Below, in pieces: positions 42,339 to 51,422 of a stretch of 64,000 bases of DNA (position 1 is its first letter; each line of letters starts with the position of its first letter). The DNA comes from Alexandriicola marinus (lineage in GTDB: Bacteria > Pseudomonadota > Alphaproteobacteria > Rhodobacterales > Rhodobacteraceae): assembly GCF_004000435.1 (NCBI RefSeq), contig NZ_RBVZ01000002.1:434001-498000 (forward strand), in the 5' to 3' direction. The notes under the pieces are model-generated. The model saw only the letters and a program-made list of their open reading frames with translations, was not told the origin of the DNA and searched no databases. A program made the position numbers and the translations under genes.

Positions 42339-43073
42339 TCAGGCAGAGGGGTCGAAACCCGCCTCGGCCATCAGCTCATTCGACCGGGTCTCGACGACCT
42401 GTTCAAGCTCCTGCATGAACTCCGCCACGGGCTTGCCTGCGGTGATCCGGGGCAGAAACTCGACCACGGCGGTTCCCGGCGTCCGCATGATCCCGCGCTT
42501 TGGCCAGAACAGGCCCACATTGCAGGCCACCGGCACGCAATCCTGACCCAACTCGGTGTAAAGGACACCGGCCCCCACCTTGTAGGGCGCCTTCACACCG
42601 GGCGCGATCCGCGTTCCCTGTGGATAGATGATCAGCTGTCCCGGCGCGGCGTCGCCCGCTTTCACATCGCGGACCATCTGTTGAATCGCCTGCGTCCGCT
42701 TGCCCCGGTCGACCGGGACGCAGCCGATCATCTTTGCGTATTGGCCAAGGATCGGCGCGCGCAAAAGCTCTTTCTTCATGATGAACTTGCCCGCCGGAAC
42801 GGCGCTGTAGATCATGATGATATCAAGGAACGACTGGTGTTTGGCCGCGATCAGAACCTCGTCCGTGGGCGGCGTGCCGCGCACCTCGGTGCGGATACCC
42901 ACCATCCAGCGCGCGCTCCAGCGGACCCAGTCGACCCATGCATGACATGCGCGGATCGCACCTGCCCGACTGAACAGCGCCCATGGCAGAAAGATTAGTG
43001 CGACGGGCAGCATCATGAAATAGACCTGCCCCACGAAGACAAGGGATCTCAGCCACTGGATCGCATATCTCAT
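42339..43073 (-). CDS. plsC: 1-acyl-sn-glycerol-3-phosphate acyltransferase
   Basis: A 244-aa membrane-bound acyltransferase making phosphatidic acid. The catalytic HX4D box is KHQSFLD (about residues 75-81), and the glycerophosphate-binding EGTR motif is present as PQGTR in IYPQGTRIAPG (about 150-160), a Glu-to-Gln variant seen in alphaproteobacterial relatives. A hydrophobic N-terminal anchor spans about 10-40. ATG 43073 is chosen; the longer frame reaches into ftsX. It is 22 bp downstream of the ftsX stop and probably in the ftsEX operon. Confidence 0.92.
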   Translation of the reverse strand: MRYAIQWLRSLVFVGQVYFMMLPVALIFLPWALFSRAGAIRACHAWVDWVRWSARWMVGIRTEVRGTPPTDEVLIAAKHQSFLDIIMIYSAVPAGKFIMKKELLRAPILGQYAKMIGCVPVDRGKRTQAIQQMVRDVKAGDAAPGQLIIYPQGTRIAPGVKAPYKVGAGVLYTELGQDCVPVACNVGLFWPKRGIMRTPGTAVVEFLPRITAGKPVAEFMQELEQVVETRSNELMAEAGFDPSA

Positions 43074-43095
43074 CGGGCGGGCCTTTGCGGATGGG

Positions 43096-44001
43096 TCATG
43101 ATTGTTCCTTGAGGCTGCGCAGCGCGGCCGAGCGCGTGGCAAAGAATGCGACGACCCCGGCCAGCGGGGGGATCAACAAGGGCAGGAGCCATCCCGTCCC
43201 CCGGAAACCGAGCCCGGTGAGAAAGCCGCCGGCAATATCCGCGCGTGGCAGCAGAAGGATGCCAAGAAGCCCTGCCAGCATGCCGATCGCGGCACCGGCC
43301 ATCGCCCGAAGGGTGAACCTGCGGACAAAGGCCCGCGCGATATAGGCGTCCTGCGCGCCCACAAGGCGCAACACGCGGATCACCTGGGCATTGGCGGCAA
43401 GTGCGGCCTGAGCGGCCAGCGTGATCATCGCAGCCGTCGCCCCGCCGATCAGGACAAGCGACACGATGCCCAGCCCGCGCAGACGCGAGGCCGCCTCCAC
43501 CAGCGGTTCGCGCCAGCGCGTGTGATCGTCCAGCACAGCGCCCGGCACCTCGGCCTGAAGCCGGGCCCGCAGGCCCGTCGGGTCATAGCCATCGCCCTCT
43601 TCGACGATCTCGATCAGTTGCGGGATGGGCAGTGTCTCAAGCGGCAGTTCGGCGCCGAACCATGGCGTCAGCAGATCGCGCTGTTCCTCGGTCGTGAGCG
43701 CACGCGCGCTGGCAACACCCGGTGTCGTCTCCAGCAGGCGAAGTGCCGCTTCGGTCTGGGGCCCAAGCTGGCCCGCCGGCGCCGAGATCCGCAAGGTCGA
43801 GGTGCGGGCCAGTTCCGCGGCCCAGCGATCGGCCAGACGGTCCGTCGCAAGGCTGAGTGCCAGCGCGAACACCGCGAGGAAAGCCATCGCCGCGGACGTG
43901 AAAACGGTCAGCGTGGCGGTAAACCCGGTGGGGGGGACGACGCGGTCGGCCTCCCGGTCGCCCACGACAAGAGCGATGACAGACGTCAGCCAGCCGCTCA
44001 C
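43096..44001 (-). CDS. ftsX: Cell division ABC transporter permease FtsX
   Basis: A 301-aa membrane protein with a cytoplasmic N-terminus, a first helix at about 28-48, an extracytoplasmic domain (about 50-165) and three more helices (about 175-200, 225-245, 270-292). The ALTTEEQRDLLTPWFG and LPIPQLIEI segments in the loop match FtsX of alphaproteobacteria. With FtsE it links the divisome to activation of peptidoglycan hydrolases. ATG 44001 overlaps the ftsE stop (ATGA). Confidence 0.92.
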   Translation of the reverse strand: MSGWLTSVIALVVGDREADRVVPPTGFTATLTVFTSAAMAFLAVFALALSLATDRLADRWAAELARTSTLRISAPAGQLGPQTEAALRLLETTPGVASARALTTEEQRDLLTPWFGAELPLETLPIPQLIEIVEEGDGYDPTGLRARLQAEVPGAVLDDHTRWREPLVEAASRLRGLGIVSLVLIGGATAAMITLAAQAALAANAQVIRVLRLVGAQDAYIARAFVRRFTLRAMAGAAIGMLAGLLGILLLPRADIAGGFLTGLGFRGTGWLLPLLIPPLAGVVAFFATRSAALRSLKEQS

Positions 44002-44672
44002 AGATCCGCCCCCGCTGCCTGCAATTGCCGATCCTTGAGCCGCAGGACGCGGGCCTGAACCTGCGCCTTGGCGGCACGGATCAGGTTGAGGTCATGGGTC
44101 GCCACCATCACGGCCTTTCCCATCCTGTTCAGTTCCACCAGGAGCGTCAGAAGCCTTTGCGACATCTCCCAGTCGATGTTTCCCGTGGGTTCGTCCGCGA
44201 TGATCACATCAGGCGAGGTGATGACCGCACGTGCAAGCGCCGCTCTCTGCCGCTCTCCGCCGGAAAGCTGCGGCGGGCGCTGTGCGGCCTGACCGCTCAG
44301 CCCGACCCACCCCAGAAGATCGGACAGGTTCGGCTCGATCTCGGCATGCCGGCCAGAGGCCGTCAGCGGCAGCGCCACGTTTTCCGACACCGGCAGGTGG
44401 TCGAGAAACTGGCAATCCTGATGAACCACCCCGATCCGGCGCCGCGACAGGGCCACATCGTCGCGCGTCATGTCGCGGACATCTTTCCCGAAAAGCGACA
44501 CCGTCCCATGCGTCGAGATCAGTTCACCGTAGCAAAGCTTCAGGAAAGTCGTCTTTCCGGCACCCGACGGCCCGGTCAGGAAGTGAAACGAACCCGGCGC
44601 AAGGGTGAGGTTTATGCCCGCGAAAAGCTCGCCCCGGCCATAGGTATAGGCCACGTCCCGTAACTCGATCAC
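43998..44672 (-). CDS. ftsE: Cell division ATP-binding protein FtsE
   Basis: A 224-aa ABC ATPase. Walker A is GPSGAGKTTFLKLCYGE (about residues 35-51), the Q-loop VVHQDCQFLDHL, the signature QLSGGERQRAALARA (about 139-153) and Walker B VIIADEPTGNID (about 159-170). The ALPL...GR region is FtsE-like rather than a generic transporter ATPase. GTG 44672 is used as start since it begins the conserved VIELRDVAYTY and has AAAGGGG upstream; the longer frame lies in the divergent promoter. It is first of ftsE-ftsX-plsC. Confidence 0.94.
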   Translation of the reverse strand: MIELRDVAYTYGRGELFAGINLTLAPGSFHFLTGPSGAGKTTFLKLCYGELISTHGTVSLFGKDVRDMTRDDVALSRRRIGVVHQDCQFLDHLPVSENVALPLTASGRHAEIEPNLSDLLGWVGLSGQAAQRPPQLSGGERQRAALARAVITSPDVIIADEPTGNIDWEMSQRLLTLLVELNRMGKAVMVATHDLNLIRAAKAQVQARVLRLKDRQLQAAGADL

Positions 44673-44756
44673 CCCGGTGCCCCTTTGCGTTGCTGCCTCT
44701 CTTTGCCCAAATCTGCCACAGGTTTCAATCGAAGCACTTGATTGCAGCAGCAAAAC

Positions 44757-44785
44757 TTGGCGTGACTCCGCCCAACTGCTACGAT
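44757..44785 (+). promoter_or_regulatory. Candidate promoter of the zinc-ribbon protein gene
   Basis: TTGGCG, 17 nt, TACGAT, about 46 nt before the ATG at 44832, in the gap divergent from ftsE. Both boxes match sigma-70 in 4 of 6 positions or better. Confidence 0.35.
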
Positions 44786-44831
44786 TTCGGAAAAAGCAGT
44801 CAGCTAGTGATACAGGCAAAGGACCGTCGTG

Positions 44832-45695
44832 ATGCGACTAATCTGTCCGAATTGCGGTGCCCAATACGAAGTCGCCGATGATGTCATCCCGGCGTCGGGC
44901 CGGGATGTTCAATGTTCGAATTGCGGTCACACGTGGTTCGAAAGCCCCGGCGCCTCTGTCGCCGAAGAAGCCGGAGAGCCCGCGCCACGCATCCCCGATC
45001 CTCAGCCCGAGCCGGAACCGGAGCCCTGGCCCGAACCTGAGCCTGAGCCACAACCCGAACCTGTGGCCGAAATCGAAGACGACGAGCCCGACGAGGCTGA
45101 GCCTGACGTCGTGGTGCAGGAAAAGGGTCCACAACGGCGCGAACTTTCGCCTGAGATCTCTCGCATCCTGAAGGAAGAGGCCCAGCGCGAAGAAGCGCAG
45201 CGTCGCGCCGAAGCCGCCTCCATCGAAAGCCAGCCCGACCTTGGCCTCGACGCACCTGTCGACCGAGAGGAGCAATTGGCCGAGGAGGCGCGCAGGCGCA
45301 TGGCACGGATGAGGGGCGAGCCTGCCCCCGCCATCGGTGCGGCCGTAACGGCGCAATCCGGCACCCGCAAGGAATTGCTGCCCGATATCGACGAGATCAA
45401 TTCAAGCCTGCGTTCGGAATCCGAACGCCAGATCGACTCTCACGTTCCGGAGCCGGAACCCGAGGTCCAGCGGCGCAAGGGGTTTCGCTACGGGTTCAGC
45501 CTGATGCTGGTCATCGCGACAGTGCTTCTGCTGGCATACCTTTATGCGCCGCAGATCGCTACCCGCGTCCCTGCCCTGTCGGGACTGCTCGAGACCTATG
45601 TCGAGACCGCCGACCGGCTGCGCATCTGGCTCGATATCCGGGTTCAGGGACTACTCGAAAGCATGATCGGATCGGGCGAGACTGGCGGCAGCTGA
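44832..45695 (+). CDS. MJ0042-type zinc-ribbon membrane protein
   Basis: A 287-aa protein. An N-terminal zinc ribbon has CPNCGAQYEVADDVIPASGR followed by a second CxxC (CSNCGHTWF), the MJ0042/zinc_ribbon_5 pattern. A long Pro/Glu-rich linker (about residues 55-100, with PEPEPEPWPEPEPEPQPEP repeats) leads to a charged helical region. One transmembrane helix near 220-242 (YGFSLMLVIATVLLLAYLYA) is followed by a short extracytoplasmic tail. GTG 44829 directly precedes ATG 44832. Such proteins commonly sit beside ftsE in alphaproteobacteria. Function unknown. Confidence 0.88.
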   Translation: MRLICPNCGAQYEVADDVIPASGRDVQCSNCGHTWFESPGASVAEEAGEPAPRIPDPQPEPEPEPWPEPEPEPQPEPVAEIEDDEPDEAEPDVVVQEKGPQRRELSPEISRILKEEAQREEAQRRAEAASIESQPDLGLDAPVDREEQLAEEARRRMARMRGEPAPAIGAAVTAQSGTRKELLPDIDEINSSLRSESERQIDSHVPEPEPEVQRRKGFRYGFSLMLVIATVLLLAYLYAPQIATRVPALSGLLETYVETADRLRIWLDIRVQGLLESMIGSGETGGS

Positions 45696-45712
45696 CGCCG
45701 GTCTCCCGTCAG
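45692..45712. terminator. Hairpin spanning two convergent stop codons
   Basis: CTGACG, 9 nt, CGTCAG. The arms contain the stop codons of the zinc-ribbon gene and of the TIGR02302 gene; it may act as a compact bidirectional terminator. Confidence 0.35.
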
Positions 45713-48306
45713 AACCGTTCGAGCAGACGCCTGAGGTAATCAAGCTCGCCTTCGGGGCGTTCCTGTTCACCGGCGCGGCGGCGGATCTCGTCGAGGATTT
45801 CCTCGGCGCGGCGATAGACATCGCTGCCTTGCAGAAGGCTCTCTTCGGTTCCGAACTGGCCGTTGTTGCCCATTTGCCGCCCCAGAGGATCGCGGCGGGA
45901 CGGTTCGACCTGTCCTTCGGCGCGGCCTTCCTGCTGGCCCTGACCCGGTTCGTTGTTCTGGTTCTCGGCCAGCGCTTCGCCAAGGCTCCGCATCCCGTCG
46001 CGCAGCGCGTTCATCGCCTCGGCCTGCTGGTCGATCGCCTCGGCCAGATCGCCCTCCCGAAGGGCGTCTTCGGCGTTGTCCATGGCACCTTCGGCGCGGC
46101 CCAGCGCGTCGCGGGCGGCCTCTGCCTCGTCGCCGCCGAGCGCCGGCAGATTGCCTCTTTGGCGCTCCAACTCGTCACGCAGGGCCTGTTGCCTGTCGGC
46201 AAGGCTGCCTTCGGGATCGGCTTCGCCGCCCTGACCCTGATCGGATTGCTGGCCCTGCCCGGAAGGGTTGTCCCCCGGACTTTGCCCCTCACCCTGCTGG
46301 CCGCCCTGCGGCTGCTGGCCCTGCTGGCCCTGCTGACCGGGCTGGTTCTGCGGCTGTCCGTTGAACTGCTCCTGCAATTCGCGGAAGGATTCGTCCGACA
46401 GCTGTTGCTGATCACGAAGCGTCTCGGCCAGATCCTGCATGGATTGCTGACCGGGCGATTGCGGTCCCCCCTCACCGTTTCCTTGCGTGACCTGAAGGTT
46501 CTCCATCATCTGGTTGAGCTGTTCCATCAGCTCCTGCGCCTCGGCCATCCGGCCTTCTTCCATCAGCTCCTGGATCCGGTCGAGAAGCGCCTGCAACTCG
46601 TCCTGAGTGATCTGCATCGAATTCTCAGAGGTCTGCGGCTGATCGGTGCCGTCGCCCTGCGGCTCGGCCTGTTCGGCCAACATGCGCATGTAATCGTTCA
46701 TCGCATCGCGCAGTTCGTTCATCAGCTCGGCAATTTCCTCGTCCGAGGCGCCATTGCGCATGGCCTCGGCCAGACGCTCCTGCGCGCGGCGCAGGCGTTC
46801 GCGCGCATCGGCAAGCGTGCCTTCCTCAAGCTGGATCGCGAGGTCCCAAAGGGCCTCGGTGATCTCGGCCACGTCATCATCCGACAGGGCGCCTGCCCTG
46901 ATCATCTCGTCCAGCCGGCGCAGCGTGAAATTCAGCCTCAGATAGGTGGTCTCGTTCGGGAAGAACCCCTCGGGTTCATGGGCCACGGCGCTCAGCATCT
47001 GCCAGACACGGCGGCCGTTCTCGCGCGACCACAGAAGATCCCGCCGCTGTTCGATGACGGCCCGCGCGATGGGCTGAAAGAACCGGCGACCCGGAAGGAT
47101 CATCTCTTCGGGCGCAGCTTTGCCCAACTGCCCCTCTCCGTCCCGGACACTCAGCGTGACGGTAACAGGCAGGTTGGCAAAGGGATGTTCGCTGAAATCG
47201 TCGATCAGGGTCTCGGTGAACGCGTCTCGGTCGCCGGCAAACGGCATCGGCAGGTCGACGATCACCGGATCGCGCGGCTCGGGCGCGATCGCCAGGCCAT
47301 GGACCCGCTCGACCGCGTCCAGATCGAGGGCGATCTCGGCCTGACCGGCGATCACCGCATAATCGTCGCTGGCCTCGAACGGCAGGGCCATTTCGCCCAT
47401 GGCATCGGCCTCGACCGGGCCCGCAACGGCAACCGCCGGGGCCGCATCGTCGATCATCCGGATATCCCAGGATGCGCCGCCCTCGCCCTCGATGGCGAGG
47501 CTGCCGCTTTGGGCCACGGTAATCGTCGGCTGGGCCACGTCTTCGCCCGCAGCCTCGGCCTCGGGGTCGGGCACCGCGCCCGAGACGGTTTCCGAAATCG
47601 TCAGGCCGCTGTCTTCGCCGTAGATCCGGATCGTGATGCGGCTGCCCTCAGGCGTGACAAGAAGCCCCTCGGGAATGTCAGCCAGATACATCGAGGGCCG
47701 CCCGGTATAGGAGGGCGGCTCGACCCATCCTTCCCAGACCGGCCCGGTGGCGATCTGCTGGCCGGCCGCGGGCTGCGCCACCCCGACATCCGGCACCCGC
47801 CAGAGCGCGCCGAACAGAAACGCCGCCGCCAGAAGAAGAAGCGCGATGTATCGCAGACCGAACGGATCGCGGGACGCCACCTTGAGGTCGGGTTCGACCG
47901 CGCGCGCCTCGCGGCTACGGGTCGCCATGCGCGAAAGATGCGCCTCCCAGACCGCGCGGGAGGCCCCGTCGCCGCCACCAATGGCCAGCGTGTCATGCAG
48001 CGCCGCGATCGGACGGCCCGGCAGGCGGGCGTCGACACGGGCCTCTGCCTCCTCCCAGTTGGGAAGGACAAAGCGCCGAAAGCCAAAGCCCGCGGCAATT
48101 ACCATCGCCGCGATCCAGACGACGGCCAGCCCGATCTGCCAGTTGGCGGTGATCTGTCCGGCCCATCCGGTCAACAGGACGGCAAGCCCTATGGCCACAA
48201 TCGTCCAGAGCGGCCAGAAGCCGCGCACAACCTGTTCGGCGACCATGCCATACCGGGTCAGCCTGATCGGCCGTTCCAGGTGACTCAGGTCCGGGCGTTT
48301 ATCCAA
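45709..48306 (-). CDS. TIGR02302/DUF4175 membrane protein
   Basis: An 865-aa alphaproteobacterial protein of unknown function. Two N-terminal transmembrane helices (about residues 30-50 and 55-75) carry a third near 148-168, followed by a beta-rich region (about 190-420) and a helical part. The last third is low-complexity, rich in Gln, Gly and Asp (about 625-700: PGQQGQQGQQPQGGQQGEGQ and similar). The start is probably TTG 48306, because a TGA lies 14 codons upstream in frame and the family N-terminus (LERPIRLTRYGMVAEQV) would be lost with the next ATG. It is downstream of lysA by 52 bp. An envelope role is inferred from its neighbours. Confidence 0.88.
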   Translation of the reverse strand: MDKRPDLSHLERPIRLTRYGMVAEQVVRGFWPLWTIVAIGLAVLLTGWAGQITANWQIGLAVVWIAAMVIAAGFGFRRFVLPNWEEAEARVDARLPGRPIAALHDTLAIGGGDGASRAVWEAHLSRMATRSREARAVEPDLKVASRDPFGLRYIALLLLAAAFLFGALWRVPDVGVAQPAAGQQIATGPVWEGWVEPPSYTGRPSMYLADIPEGLLVTPEGSRITIRIYGEDSGLTISETVSGAVPDPEAEAAGEDVAQPTITVAQSGSLAIEGEGGASWDIRMIDDAAPAVAVAGPVEADAMGEMALPFEASDDYAVIAGQAEIALDLDAVERVHGLAIAPEPRDPVIVDLPMPFAGDRDAFTETLIDDFSEHPFANLPVTVTLSVRDGEGQLGKAAPEEMILPGRRFFQPIARAVIEQRRDLLWSRENGRRVWQMLSAVAHEPEGFFPNETTYLRLNFTLRRLDEMIRAGALSDDDVAEITEALWDLAIQLEEGTLADARERLRRAQERLAEAMRNGASDEEIAELMNELRDAMNDYMRMLAEQAEPQGDGTDQPQTSENSMQITQDELQALLDRIQELMEEGRMAEAQELMEQLNQMMENLQVTQGNGEGGPQSPGQQSMQDLAETLRDQQQLSDESFRELQEQFNGQPQNQPGQQGQQGQQPQGGQQGEGQSPGDNPSGQGQQSDQGQGGEADPEGSLADRQQALRDELERQRGNLPALGGDEAEAARDALGRAEGAMDNAEDALREGDLAEAIDQQAEAMNALRDGMRSLGEALAENQNNEPGQGQQEGRAEGQVEPSRRDPLGRQMGNNGQFGTEESLLQGSDVYRRAEEILDEIRRRAGEQERPEGELDYLRRLLERF

Positions 48307-48358
48307 TGGCGTAAGAGACAGAGCGACTCTCCCGTTTCATGGCCCTCAACATAGAGTG

Positions 48359-49624
48359 TCAGACCCATTCGGGAACCGTATCGCGCGAAATCATTTCTTC
48401 ATAGGTGGGCCGCGGGCGGATAACCGCGAATTGATCACCACTGACGAGCACTTCCGGCACCAGCGGGCGCGAGTTGTATTCGCTGGCCATCACCGCGCCA
48501 TAGGCGCCCGACGAACGGAAGGCGACGAGATCGCCCTGCGCAAGCCGTGGCATCGACCGGCCACGCGCAAAGGTGTCCCCCGTTTCGCAGACCGGACCCA
48601 CGATGTCATAGGCATGGGGTTCAAAACCCGGAGCAGGCTCCACGACCGGGACGATGTCGTGATGCGCCTCATACATGGCCGGGCGGATCAGGTCGTTCAT
48701 CGCGGCATCCACGATAAGGAAATCGCGATCCTCGCCCGATTTCACGTAGATCACCTGGGTCAGCAGGATGCCGGCATTGCCGGCGATCAGGCGCCCCGGT
48801 TCGATCTCGATCTCGCAGCCAAGATGGCCGACGGTCTTGCGGATCACATCGCCGTAGTCCAGCGGCAGAGGTGGCGCCTGATTGTCGCGGGCATAGGGAA
48901 TCCCAAGGCCGCCCCCCAGATCCAGCCGGGTGATCTCGTGCCCGTCGGCGCGCAGCGCCTCGGTCAGGTCGGCCACCTTGCGATAGGCCGCCTCGAAGGG
49001 GTCCAGCTCGGTCAGCTGGCTGCCGATATGCACGTCTATGCCGATCGCCTTGATCCCCGGAAGGCGCGCGGCATGTGCATAGACCTCGCGAGCGCGGCTG
49101 ATCGGGATACCGAACTTGTTCTCGGATTTGCCGGTCGCGATCTTGGCGTGGGTCTTCGCATCCACATCCGGGTTCACGCGCACGGTGATCGGCGCGACAA
49201 CACCCAGCGCGGAGGCGACCTCGGACAGGGCCTCCATCTCGGGTTCGCTCTCGACATTGAATTGCCGGATCCCGCCGGTCAGCGCGATGCGCATTTCCTC
49301 GCGGGTCTTGCCTACGCCGGAAAAGACGATCCGGTCGCCCGGAACACCGGCGGCACGGGCGCGCATGTATTCCCCGGCCGAGACCACGTCCATCCCCGCG
49401 CCCGCATCGCCCAGAAGCTTGAGCACCGCCTGGTTCGACAGCGATTTCATCGCGAAACAGACAAGATGATCCATGCCTGCCAGCGCCTCGTCGAACAGCC
49501 GGAAATGGCGCAGCAGCGTCGCCGCCGAATAGACATAGACGGGGGTGCCCACCTCGGCCGCGATCTGGGCAAGCGGGACGTCTTCGGCCATCAGCTGGCC
49601 GTCGCGATAGAGAAAGTGGTCCAA
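48359..49624 (-). CDS. lysA: Diaminopimelate decarboxylase
   Basis: A 421-aa PLP enzyme for the last step of lysine synthesis. PLP-Lys lies in VCFAMKSLSNQAVLKLLG (about residues 54-71). Fold-III signatures include IGIDVHIGSQLTELDPF, LDLGGGLGIPY, EPGRLIAGNAG and GPVCETGD(TF), with the catalytic Cys of the second subunit. Its substrate meso-diaminopimelate is also a peptidoglycan component. It is followed by the TIGR02302 gene and preceded, on the same strand, by the ATP-grasp gene. Confidence 0.96.
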   Translation of the reverse strand: MDHFLYRDGQLMAEDVPLAQIAAEVGTPVYVYSAATLLRHFRLFDEALAGMDHLVCFAMKSLSNQAVLKLLGDAGAGMDVVSAGEYMRARAAGVPGDRIVFSGVGKTREEMRIALTGGIRQFNVESEPEMEALSEVASALGVVAPITVRVNPDVDAKTHAKIATGKSENKFGIPISRAREVYAHAARLPGIKAIGIDVHIGSQLTELDPFEAAYRKVADLTEALRADGHEITRLDLGGGLGIPYARDNQAPPLPLDYGDVIRKTVGHLGCEIEIEPGRLIAGNAGILLTQVIYVKSGEDRDFLIVDAAMNDLIRPAMYEAHHDIVPVVEPAPGFEPHAYDIVGPVCETGDTFARGRSMPRLAQGDLVAFRSSGAYGAVMASEYNSRPLVPEVLVSGDQFAVIRPRPTYEEMISRDTVPEWV

Positions 49625-49693
49625 TGGAAATCCCCGACGAATGGCTTCGCCGGGGATACACCATGTCAGCCGGGAAACCCAAGCGTGAAAGCG

Positions 49694-50869
49694 TCACGCA
49701 TGGGCCGGATCGGCCCCATCGAAACGGCTTGCGATCTTTTCGATCCGCGGACGCAATTCCTTGCAATAGATGCCGCGGCCTTCCGCGATCTGGTAGAGCG
49801 TGTGAAACGGGTTGGTGTTGCATTCCACGATCAGCGGCCCGTCCTTGCCCAGCGCGATATCGAAGCCGAGGATCCCGATCTTGGGCAGGGTATCATGCGC
49901 AGCCGTGGCGAGTTTGACGACCTCATCCCACATCGGGATGGCAAAGCCGTCAAAGGCCGCTCCGGTCGTCGGATGCGTGTCGAGCGTTTCCTGACGGATG
50001 CCGGTGCCGCGGCGCACGGTACGTATGGTCCCGTCATCGGGGTTGAGCGCGGCCAGCAGGCTCCCGTCCTGCCAGAAGTTGTCCGACATCGCGTTGGGCG
50101 CAGGCAGTTTCCAAAGGGCGTAGAGAAGGTTGGCCTTTTCACCGTCGTGAACGGTCACGACCCGCACTGTCCCCACGGCCGGCCCCGCGACGCGGGTGGC
50201 CTCCGGATGCTGCTCGACCACATGCTGGAAGGCAAAGCCGTCGGAATAATCCTCGATGATCTCGCGCGCGAAATCCGCGACCTTGATGGACTGGCCATTG
50301 CCGATCTTAAGCGTGTCGGTCGCCGCGTCAAAGCTGTCGATCCGGGCCGAGCCCACGCTGCGGGAGCCTTTGTCAGGCTTGGCGAACAATGGATAGACGG
50401 CCTTTTCGCGCAGAAACTCCGCCACAGCGGCCTCGTCATCGAGGTTCGGGATGTAGGAAATCTGCCCGCTGTACCCCAGCGTCGCCTGCGTCGTGGTGAC
50501 GGACAGGTCCTTGGAGCGAAAATAGGCCTCGGCCAGCGCCTTGCGCATCAGGATCTGACGCTCGAGCTTGACCTCGTCGGCGTTGCTGAGCCGCTTGTTC
50601 AACTCGAGGTTCGCGTCGGACCCCACGAATTCGCACTTTTCTTCCATCGACTTGGACGGATCGAACAGACGCAGATCGTAGTAATCGTTGAAGCGGATGC
50701 CCTGTGCGCCATAGCGCAGCTTGAGCATATGGTAGAATTGGGTGAACGGGCTGACGCCCGACTGCTTGGCCGCGGCGGCGACAAGATCGGGCTTCGGCTC
50801 CGGCGGAGGGGGCGGGTCGGCAAGAAGGACCTTCTTGACGGGGTCGCTGGGTTTCGTCGGGCTCGTCAT
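49694..50869 (-). CDS. Sugar-transfer-associated ATP-grasp protein
   Basis: A 391-aa protein of the ATPgrasp_ST type. A Pro-rich N-terminus (PPPPPEPKPD, about 18-27) is followed by a helical part and an ATP-grasp fold with LFAKPDKGSRSVGSARI (about 162-178), EDYSDGFAFQHVVEQHP and GILGFDIALGKDGPLIVECN near 345-364; the acidic metal ligands D and E/N are present. It ends FHTLYQIAEGRGIYCKELRP. ATP-grasp enzymes join a carboxylate to an amine or thiol; the substrates here are not known. It precedes lysA on the same strand by 69 bp. Confidence 0.85.
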   Translation of the reverse strand: MTSPTKPSDPVKKVLLADPPPPPEPKPDLVAAAAKQSGVSPFTQFYHMLKLRYGAQGIRFNDYYDLRLFDPSKSMEEKCEFVGSDANLELNKRLSNADEVKLERQILMRKALAEAYFRSKDLSVTTTQATLGYSGQISYIPNLDDEAAVAEFLREKAVYPLFAKPDKGSRSVGSARIDSFDAATDTLKIGNGQSIKVADFAREIIEDYSDGFAFQHVVEQHPEATRVAGPAVGTVRVVTVHDGEKANLLYALWKLPAPNAMSDNFWQDGSLLAALNPDDGTIRTVRRGTGIRQETLDTHPTTGAAFDGFAIPMWDEVVKLATAAHDTLPKIGILGFDIALGKDGPLIVECNTNPFHTLYQIAEGRGIYCKELRPRIEKIASRFDGADPAHA

Positions 50870-50997
50870 CCTTGGCGCTCCTCTGGCATGATCAGCTCAT
50901 GCCGGATTTCTCGACCGTCAATCGGGCAAGAATGGGGCGACAACGAAACAATTTCCCGGTTTCCGGGGCGCCTTCCCCAGATGAGGAAACAATCCGA

Positions 50998-51315
50998 TCA
51001 GGTGACCGGTCGGGTCCGGAGGAACAGGTAAAGCGGCAACCCGCAGCTGACCCCGATGCAATAGGTGGCGGGGATCGCGATCAGGGCCGACCAATTCTTG
51101 CGGGTGAAGGTCTCGGCGAGGATCCAGATCGTGAGCGTGATCGCCGCGATCGTCAGATCCCATGTCAGACCCGTCGTCGACCAGTTGACATACCATGCGT
51201 CGATCAGACCGCCCAGACCCGTTCCCTCGGCGCGCATATAGCCCAGGAAGTAATACATCGGGTGGATCGTGCCCCAGACCGCGAGGGCGAGATACAGCAT
51301 CCGCAAGGCCGACAT
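50998..51315 (-). CDS. DUF2834 membrane protein
   Basis: A 105-aa protein with three to four transmembrane helices (LYLALAVWGTIHPMYYFLGY; WDLTIAAITLTIWILAETF; ALIAIPATYCIGVSCGLPLY). The spacing fits DUF2834, a small membrane family of unknown function. Its ATG (51315-51313) overlaps the stop of the 35-aa lipoprotein ORF (TGATG), which in turn overlaps argH the same way, so the three are coupled. The 128 bp downstream, up to the ATP-grasp gene, show no gene. Confidence 0.82.
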   Translation of the reverse strand: MSALRMLYLALAVWGTIHPMYYFLGYMRAEGTGLGGLIDAWYVNWSTTGLTWDLTIAAITLTIWILAETFTRKNWSALIAIPATYCIGVSCGLPLYLFLRTRPVT

Positions 51316-51422
51316 CAGAACACCTCGTTGGCGATTGGGGATCCGCCCGGAACGCTGGGCGGGCCATCCGCGCCGCAGGCCGACGCGAGGCCGAGGGTCA
51401 GGATGAGGGCGATCTTGCGCAT
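51315..51422 (-). CDS. 35-aa lipoprotein between argH and DUF2834 gene
   Basis: A small ORF with a textbook lipoprotein signal: [16 protein letters not shown], with acylated Cys at residue 16, then a short GADGPPSVPGGSPIANEVF tail. Its ATG overlaps the argH stop and its TGA overlaps the start of the DUF2834 gene, both as TGATG. Very short lipoproteins after argH are a recurring feature in related genomes as I recall. Function unknown, and too short for many gene callers. Confidence 0.75.
   Translation of the reverse strand: MRKIALILTLGLASACGADGPPSVPGGSPIANEVF

Noticed and set aside
45001-45070. PEPEPEP coding repeat as a tandem DNA repeat or phase-variable tract
   Set aside because: It encodes a normal Pro/Glu linker of a membrane protein and the codons vary, so slippage is not suggested.
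45940-46420. Gln/Gly-rich tract in the TIGR02302 gene as a prion-like or repeat element
   Set aside because: Low-complexity C-terminal regions are usual in this family; the nucleotide sequence is not a clean repeat.
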